The position numbers and the translations under genes were made by a program. The notes beneath the pieces were generated by a model. That model made no database searches. It saw only the letters and a program-made list of their open reading frames with translations, and was not told the DNA's origin. This document shows positions 59,901-64,000 of a stretch of 64,000 nucleotides of DNA, in pieces (position 1 is the stretch's first letter; each line of letters begins with the position of its first letter). Origin of the DNA: DASSFG01 sp035547915 (GTDB lineage: Bacteria > Planctomycetota > Planctomycetia > Pirellulales > JAICIG01); assembly GCA_035547915.1 (NCBI GenBank), contig DASZTS010000095.1:1-64000 (forward strand). Direction: 5' to 3'.

Positions 59901-60141
59901 GCAGCCCGCCCTTGAGTTTCTTCTGCGCGGCGGCCTGCGCGGAGTGGCACTGATAACACTCCTGCACCAACACCGGCCGGATTTTGGTCTCGAAGAAATC
60001 GGTTGCTGCGGGAGTAAGGTTGCTGGCTGCCTCTTCCGCGGCAAGCGGACCGGCCTGGCAGACGAAAAGAATCGCAACGGCCAGGCTCGACACGCCCCGG
60101 CGCGCCGCGGCTACATAGCGGGGTGGTCGAGCGACACTCAT
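56923..60141 (-). CDS. planctomycete cytochrome-type protein (PSCyt1-DUF1549-DUF1553)
   Basis: I start at the ATG at 60141 (MSVARPPRYVAAARRGVSSL), which leads directly into a signal peptide; an upstream start at 60168 is also possible. A haem-binding CYQCH motif near residue 60-65 marks the PSCyt1 domain. DUF1549 (PSCyt2) follows at about 150-380, with RWARHWMDVARFAESHGYEQ and CARCHDHKFDP, and DUF1553 (PSD1) at about 770-1060 (VNRLWQHHFGRGLVATPNDF, FMNSPQERSYA). A beta-sandwich region lies between. It is exported and probably works with the DUF1501 protein encoded 41 bases downstream. The role of this family is not settled. Confidence 0.94.
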   Translation of the reverse strand: MSVARPPRYVAAARRGVSSLAVAILFVCQAGPLAAEEAASNLTPAATDFFETKIRPVLVQECYQCHSAQAAAQKKLKGGLLLDTRDASRKGGESGPAVVPGKPDESLLVRALRHEDFEMPPKGKLPDAVIADFVKWIEMGAPDPRSGPAAAVGRQIDIAAGRQFWSLKRFAAVTPPEVADRDWPRTPIDRFIRAKQEPLGLKPNGMATARVLIRRAYFDLTGLPPSPEEMEHWRTRLTGSAGEQVTDLTSYAELIDHLLASEHFGERWARHWMDVARFAESHGYEQDYDRPTAFYYRDFLIKAFNADLPYDQFVRWQLAGDELAPHDPLAWMATGFLGAGAFPTQLTEAEFESARYDELDDMVATTSVAFLGLSVGCARCHDHKFDPIRNDDYYRLASSFTTTIRSEIELDLQPQDNTRRKAEYAAKLADATGRLAQFERDVLPEKFREWLAAYDPASQNLAVWEVLEGQISSAAGSRFDRQADGSYLAQGAAPPQEAVTFVADTRRTAITAVRVEALADNSLPQKGPGRAPNGNFVLSDFQVTAQSADGIGQPIAIKLIAAQATHQQNDNSLSVAASIDGDAVSGWAVDGQIGRDQAAVFRLQEPVGFEGGTRLNFKLAFNHPNPKHSLGRFRLSATRQADAPPSVGNSGPDAKVVDALARLKQTPATDGADWQAALAWYKTTLDSWKQLDKGLADLRKAGPGLQLAKVLVASEGLPHLPHHADDRGFPHFYPETYFLRRGDVNQKGDVAKQGFLPVLLHEADDGSRWETSLSNNGAADSGVLPNGGSSGSARKPSFRRSRLAAWMTDVEHGAGQLAARVIVNRLWQHHFGRGLVATPNDFGASGERPSHPELLDWLAQDLVSHGWQLKRLHKLMMTSAVYLQSADFDEGRAKIDRENTYHWRRVPRRLEAEAIRDALLSVSGQLDPAMYGPGTLDPNMRRRSVYFFIKRSQLIGMMMLFDWPEHLVSIGQRSSTTIAPQALLFMNSPQERSYAQAFGRRLQEMSDDAFVPAAYGLAFGRQPDEKELALAREFLAKQAAVYTAAGQGDAAHLARVDFCQALVSMNEFVYVE

Positions 60142-60272
60142 GAAGGACCTGTTTGTTTGGGCGGGCAACGGGCGGGCGGGAGCATGCGGCCACGGAACCC
60201 GTCAAGCCGCAACACCGGTTCTCGGGTAGGCCCCTATTTTAACCAACGGTGCGCCCAGGCGGCCATCCCCGG

Positions 60273-60494
60273 CTATCTGCCGCGGCGGCTGGCGAGCATG
60301 GCACCCCAGAAGGCGAGGAAGGCGAATACGCAGCCCATGACGATCGCGGGGCGTCGCCAGTCGTGTGACGACAACCACGCGCCCGTGGCAAGAAAGAGGC
60401 CCCACAGGACGACCGCGATCATGATCCAGACGATCCAAAGCCGGCGTTTTTGGAGTTCGTCGTTCTCGCGACGCGTGGGCGTCAGCGAATCCAT
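60273..60494 (-). CDS. small membrane protein (73 aa)
   Basis: MDSLTPTRRENDELQKRRLW starts a charged segment followed by two membrane helices (IVWIMIAVVLWGLFLATGAW and PAIVMGCVFAFLAFWGAMLA) and a basic end (SRRGR). The topology and composition are protein-like, although the gene is isolated and the ribosome-binding site is weak. No family is recognised. Confidence 0.55.
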   Translation of the reverse strand: MDSLTPTRRENDELQKRRLWIVWIMIAVVLWGLFLATGAWLSSHDWRRPAIVMGCVFAFLAFWGAMLASRRGR

Positions 60495-60521
60495 GTATTC
60501 TGATTGGTGATGTTGGATCAT

Positions 60522-60898
60522 TGCTTGGTTGTCCGCTGGGAATGCTATCGACCAGTTGCAGCAGGCCGAGCAAAAGGTGTTCGGCTCCGATGTAGTTCGT
60601 GGCCCAGAGAGTGAGCTTCAAGGCCGGCTTGGTCGACGCCTTGTGGGCATCTCTGTGGCCGCTCCCTGGGCGGCATCCATCCATTCTCCCTTAACGGGCC
60701 GGTGGGGCCAAGCCAGTGGCCGCTTGAATTTCGGTTTTATCCAGCATGATCATGAAAATCTTAGGAACGGAAGTGACCGGTGGTGCGTCTCAATGTTCGA
60801 GGGAGAATCCGCTAAATCGTCGTTTCAGTAAAAACGACCAGAGAACCGCCCGGTGAGCGCAGCGCAATTGGGTTCTCGGACAGACCCTCGGAGGGATT
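60522..60898. other. gap holding a Clp-domain remnant and otherwise no gene
   Basis: The minus strand carries the Clp N-domain fragment at 60545-60645. The rest shows no supported gene. Confidence 0.4.
60545..60645 (-). pseudogene. remnant of a Clp N-terminal domain gene, frameshifted
   Basis: On the minus strand one frame reads GVDQAGLEAHSLGHE and, after a single extra base at about 60595, another reads YIGAEHLLLGLLQ. Together they restore the ClpA/ClpC repeat consensus EA-x2-LGHEYIGTEHLLLGLL. No other part of a Clp gene is present, so this is a short decayed fragment. Confidence 0.65.
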
Positions 60899-61405
60899 AT
60901 GATGAATCGCGTATTTGCCGTCCTGACGGCGTTCGTTCTCTGTTCGCCGTGCCCGCTGTATGCGGATTACGGCGTCGAAGATCGGGGAACGTGGCCTATG
61001 AGTTGGCCGAAGGAACTGGAGGGCCTGCGCGAGCGATCGCGTGCCTTCGAGGGGCCCATGGCGCTCCTGCTGCACTATTCGATACCATTCACGAAGCGGG
61101 AGGAGTTCGAGGCCGTGTGGCCACACCTCCTGAAGGTGAAGACCAAAGGGGCACCGATCGTGCTGACGCGGGGATCGAACTTCTGGTTAGGCGAAGGCGC
61201 GCAGGCCGGCGTTTGCATACACACTCCGCCCAACGGTGAAACCCCTCTCGCGGATGCCAAGGAAGCGGGCGGGAACTGGAGACACACGACCTACATCGAG
61301 CTGATCGTGGACGGCGAGATTGTCGACCTGAATCGCATTCGCTTACCGCCGGACACCCCGATTGTCGATAAGCGGTTCCAGGGCGACGCCCCAACCATGC
61401 CCTGA
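60899..61405 (+). CDS. secreted hypothetical protein (168 aa)
   Basis: A signal peptide (MMNRVFAVLTAFVLCSPCPL-YADYG) precedes a mature domain of about 145 residues with one cysteine and several strand-like segments (TTYIELIVDGEIVDLNRIRL). A GGAGGGATT site lies just before the ATG pair at 60899/60902. I do not recognise a family. A clear terminator follows at 61463, so it is a single-gene unit. Confidence 0.78.
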   Translation: MMNRVFAVLTAFVLCSPCPLYADYGVEDRGTWPMSWPKELEGLRERSRAFEGPMALLLHYSIPFTKREEFEAVWPHLLKVKTKGAPIVLTRGSNFWLGEGAQAGVCIHTPPNGETPLADAKEAGGNWRHTTYIELIVDGEIVDLNRIRLPPDTPIVDKRFQGDAPTMP

Positions 61406-61462
61406 ACCGGATCGGCCGGCTCCCGTTGGCCATCCGAACATGCGTTATCTCGATAGACCTTT

Positions 61463-61496
61463 CCGCCGGTGGCGGTTTGTCGCCGGCGGCTTTTTT
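61463..61496 (+). terminator. rho-independent terminator
   Basis: CCGCCGG (61463-61469) and CCGGCGG (61483-61489) form a 7-bp stem, followed by C and six T residues. It ends the transcript of the secreted protein gene. Confidence 0.8.
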
Positions 61497-61610
61497 CATG
61501 CCCCGGTTCGTCATAAGTCTTGTCGTGGCATGGCTTTCTTAAAGCCGCCAGACAGAAGCTAAGCTTTCCTGATAGGGCCGTCGGGCCCGTTCGGGTCCAG
61601 CGGGTCGGTT

Positions 61611-63566
61611 ATGACGACTGATCACAATAGGCGAGGTCGATACTCTATTTCCGCGATACGGATGGGAAGTCGCCGGCCGCTGGATGCCCTGTGCGCCACT
61701 TTCTTATGGGGCTGGCGGTGGTTCTTGCCCCCATCGCCCACTCCCGACGAGAGCTTCCATGCGCAGCGGGTGCTCATGTTTTGCCTGGGGCTGAGCATCT
61801 GGGTACCCCTCTCGGGCATCGGCTATCACAAACTGGGCGTGCCGATCGCCGTCGATATTCTGCTCATCTCGGCAGTGCCCCTGGCCGCGATTCCGTTCCT
61901 GTTGCGTTATAGCCGCCGCACCACACTGTGTGGCAACCTGCTGGCGGCCCTGGCCCTGACCATCTACACGGCGCTCGCGCTGGTGACCGGCGGGCCTGCG
62001 GCGCCGGTGGCACCTTGGTTTGTGGCCGTCCCGATCATCGCCATGTTCCTGACGGGCCCGCGGTGGGGCGTCGTGTGGACGCTGCTCGCGATGCTGACGG
62101 TCTGTGCTTTCTTCGCTGCCCGAGAGATGGCCTTCGTCTTCCCACAACCATTCCCGGCCTCGCTGGTGCACATCCTGCAATGGGCCGCTCTGATTCGCCT
62201 CGGCCTGTTCATTGCCGTGCTCACGCTCCTCTTCCGGGCCGTCGACCTGAGGCAGCGCACGGCGTTGAAGGAAGCCCTCTCGGCGGCGCAGGCGGCGGAC
62301 CGCGCCAAGAGTGAGTTCTTGGCCAACATGAGCCATGAGATCCGCACCCCGCTGACCGCCATTCTTGGCTACACCGAGTTGTTGCGCGAGGGCACGCGCC
62401 ATCCGGGAGAGACGCTACGGATCAGCCACGGCGACGCGCTGGAAACGATCCATCGCAACGGCGAACACCTGTTGCAGGTGATCAACGACATTCTCGATCT
62501 GTCAAAGATCGAAGCCAGACGCTTGGATCTAGAACAAGTGTATGCCTCGCCTCGACAAATCGTGGCCGAGGTGATGGCACTGTTCGCGGCCCGCGCCTCG
62601 GCAAAGGACGTGCGGCTGGAGTCGCACTTCGACGCGGAGTTGCCCGATGCCATCGAGACCGATCCGACGCGGCTGCGGCAGGTGCTGGCGAATATCATGG
62701 GCAATGCCGTGAAATTCACCGAAGAGGGGACGGTACATATCGAAGCCAGGTGGCAGGGACCGCGCACAGGCCCCGCGACGATCGAGTTCGCCATCCGTGA
62801 TTCGGGCATCGGGATGACTCAGCAGGTGGTGGGACGGTTGTTCCAGCCGTTCACCCAGGCCGACGGATCGACCTCGCGGCGCTACGGGGGGACCGGTCTG
62901 GGGCTGGCCATCTGCTCGCGCTTGGTGCAGATGATGGGCGGGGCGATCGAGGTCGCCAGCGAACCCGAGAAGGGGAGTTGCTTCACGGTCAGACTGCCGG
63001 TCGACCACGCCCGGTCGCGCAACGCCGATACGGTGGCAATCACCGGCGACGAAAGGGCCTCGCCGGCCCACGCGACGGCTTTCTGCGGCGCGGAAGCGAC
63101 GGGCCTGGCCGGTTGCCGCATTCTGCTGGCCGAAGATAGTGCCGACAATCAGCGGCTGATTCGTCACCTGTTGCACAGCGCGGGGGCGGAGGTCACCCTG
63201 GCCGAGAACGGCCAGTTGGCTGTCGACCTGGCGCTGACGGAATTGGATCGAGAGTCGGCTTTTGACCTGATTCTCATGGACATGCAGATGCCCGTGCTGG
63301 ACGGTTACGAAGCCACGAGCCGCCTGCGCGCGGCCGGCTATTGGCAGCCGATCGTCGCCTTGACGGCCCACGCGCTCCGGGCCGAGCACGACAAATGTCG
63401 CGCGGCCGGCTGCGACGACGTGTGTACCAAACCGATCGAGCGGGCGGCCTTCTTCGCGGCTCTCCGTCGCCGACTTCGAAAGCGCGACGCCTCCTCGCTG
63501 ACTTCCAGATCGGGCTGCTGCGACCGCAAGCCACCGATCCGCGGGGAAGTTCGCCTGCCGGCCTGA
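61611..63566 (+). CDS. hybrid histidine kinase with receiver domain (651 aa)
   Basis: Five to six membrane helices occupy about 40-215 (a 7TM-like sensor region). The HisKA box SEFLANMSHEIRTPLTAILG puts the phosphorylated His near 243. The ATPase domain has N-box NIMGNAVKF, G1 DSGIGM and G2 GGTGLGLAIC. The C-terminal receiver (about 500-625) has ILLAEDSADN, phospho-Asp in LILMDMQMPVLDG and the conserved Lys in VCTKPIE. No separate output domain or partner regulator is adjacent. The signal is unknown; a membrane-embedded or membrane-near cue is likely. Confidence 0.93.
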   Translation: MTTDHNRRGRYSISAIRMGSRRPLDALCATFLWGWRWFLPPSPTPDESFHAQRVLMFCLGLSIWVPLSGIGYHKLGVPIAVDILLISAVPLAAIPFLLRYSRRTTLCGNLLAALALTIYTALALVTGGPAAPVAPWFVAVPIIAMFLTGPRWGVVWTLLAMLTVCAFFAAREMAFVFPQPFPASLVHILQWAALIRLGLFIAVLTLLFRAVDLRQRTALKEALSAAQAADRAKSEFLANMSHEIRTPLTAILGYTELLREGTRHPGETLRISHGDALETIHRNGEHLLQVINDILDLSKIEARRLDLEQVYASPRQIVAEVMALFAARASAKDVRLESHFDAELPDAIETDPTRLRQVLANIMGNAVKFTEEGTVHIEARWQGPRTGPATIEFAIRDSGIGMTQQVVGRLFQPFTQADGSTSRRYGGTGLGLAICSRLVQMMGGAIEVASEPEKGSCFTVRLPVDHARSRNADTVAITGDERASPAHATAFCGAEATGLAGCRILLAEDSADNQRLIRHLLHSAGAEVTLAENGQLAVDLALTELDRESAFDLILMDMQMPVLDGYEATSRLRAAGYWQPIVALTAHALRAEHDKCRAAGCDDVCTKPIERAAFFAALRRRLRKRDASSLTSRSGCCDRKPPIRGEVRLPA

Positions 63567-63693
63567 GATCGACGTCGCGGCCGTTCGCCCGATTTCTTGC
63601 CAGCCGCTTTCGTCCTCCGCTATCCTGACCAGTGGCGTGGCTCGGCGAAATCTTTGGTTCTTCGTCTGGTCAGCCAAGGAGGATACTCTTCCC

Positions 63694-64000
63694 ATGCGAA
63701 CGAACTTCGGGCATGCGACCGGCAACTGCCAATGGGCCATCGTCGTAGCGCTCGCGCTGACGAGCGGTCTTTTCGTTGCCGATCGGGCCGCGGCGCAGAA
63801 GGGAACCTCCCCCATTCGAGCGCAGGCAGATCGTGTGCCAGAACAACCCGACTTCCGCGAGGCAGAGAGTCCGCCCACTTTGAAGGTACTGGCGGCGCGG
63901 CTCACCCGGCTATTGGAAACCGAGTGCCCCGCTGCCGAGGTGGCACTGCACGGTGATGAATTGGTGGTGCGTTACCGCACGCAGAAGTTCATGGTCCATG
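63694..64000 (+). CDS. secreted protein, N-terminal part (cut by right edge)
   Basis: The ATG at 63694 follows AAGGAGG at good spacing and opens MRTNFGHATGNCQWAIVVAL, then ALTSGLFVADRAAAQKG, a signal peptide with a cleavage site after AAAQ or AAA. The frame stays open to the window end (102 codons). The mature start is acidic and then helical (KVLAARLTRLLETECPAAEV). No domain can be recognised yet. Confidence 0.7.
   Translation, partial: MRTNFGHATGNCQWAIVVALALTSGLFVADRAAAQKGTSPIRAQADRVPEQPDFREAESPPTLKVLAARLTRLLETECPAAEVALHGDELVVRYRTQKFMVH

Overview
The window looks like the chromosome of a planctomycete (Planctomycetota) carrying a large integrated genomic island on its left side. The host assignment rests on the right part: a PSCyt1/DUF1549/DUF1553 cytochrome-type protein next to a DUF1501 protein, a zinc-ribbon Ser/Thr kinase with RDD membrane domains, a BlaI repressor with an M56 (BlaR1-like) peptidase fused to carboxypeptidase-regulatory-like domains, and a TPR/SH3 secreted protein. 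These combinations are typical of planctomycetes. Base composition is GC-rich throughout.

Positions 1-37,880 are accessory DNA. Left to right they hold a cluster of tiny minus-strand genes, a MobF/TrwC relaxase-helicase (1989-4619), an AAA ATPase plus subtilase pair matching the IetAS defence system (5057-8547), a small cargo segment (8962-11960) flanked by an intact and a decayed copy of the same methylase 3' end, a very large N6-methylase/helicase (12085-17229), several unknown genes and a structure-rich non-coding leader (19401-19735), a higBA module with a frameshifted toxin, and a VapBC-tyrosine recombinase operon (23393-25030). Next come a remarkable tandem-repeat protein resembling mTERF solenoids (25280-26755) and a divergent Xre regulator. 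The island ends with a replication/transfer module (27811-36738): two ParB-like proteins, a P-loop NTPase, a SprT-like protease, a VirD4/TraD-type coupling protein embedded in about ten tiny genes, an excisionase-like protein, and a tyrosine integrase (36742-37725). The integrase abuts the 3' half of a tRNA gene (about 37834-37880), which I read as the right attachment site. A relaxase and a coupling protein are present, but no type IV secretion channel genes are seen, so the island looks mobilizable rather than self-transmissible, unless such genes lie off the left edge.

Just outside that att site is a probable retron (38126-40031): a non-coding RNA with matching a1/a2 arms, an 80-aa protein, an Xre-type HTH protein and a reverse transcriptase with YVDD and VTG motifs. 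All three genes overlap or nearly abut.

From 40.3 kb on the content is ordinary planctomycete chromosome: kinase, DUF4190-like and cupin-like proteins, the BlaI/M56 operon with a promoter-embedded palindromic operator, regulators and membrane proteins, a TPR protein, the DUF1553-DUF1501 operon, a hybrid histidine kinase and the start of a secreted protein cut by the right edge. Two small decayed genes (GxxExxY and Clp N-domain) lie in the gaps.
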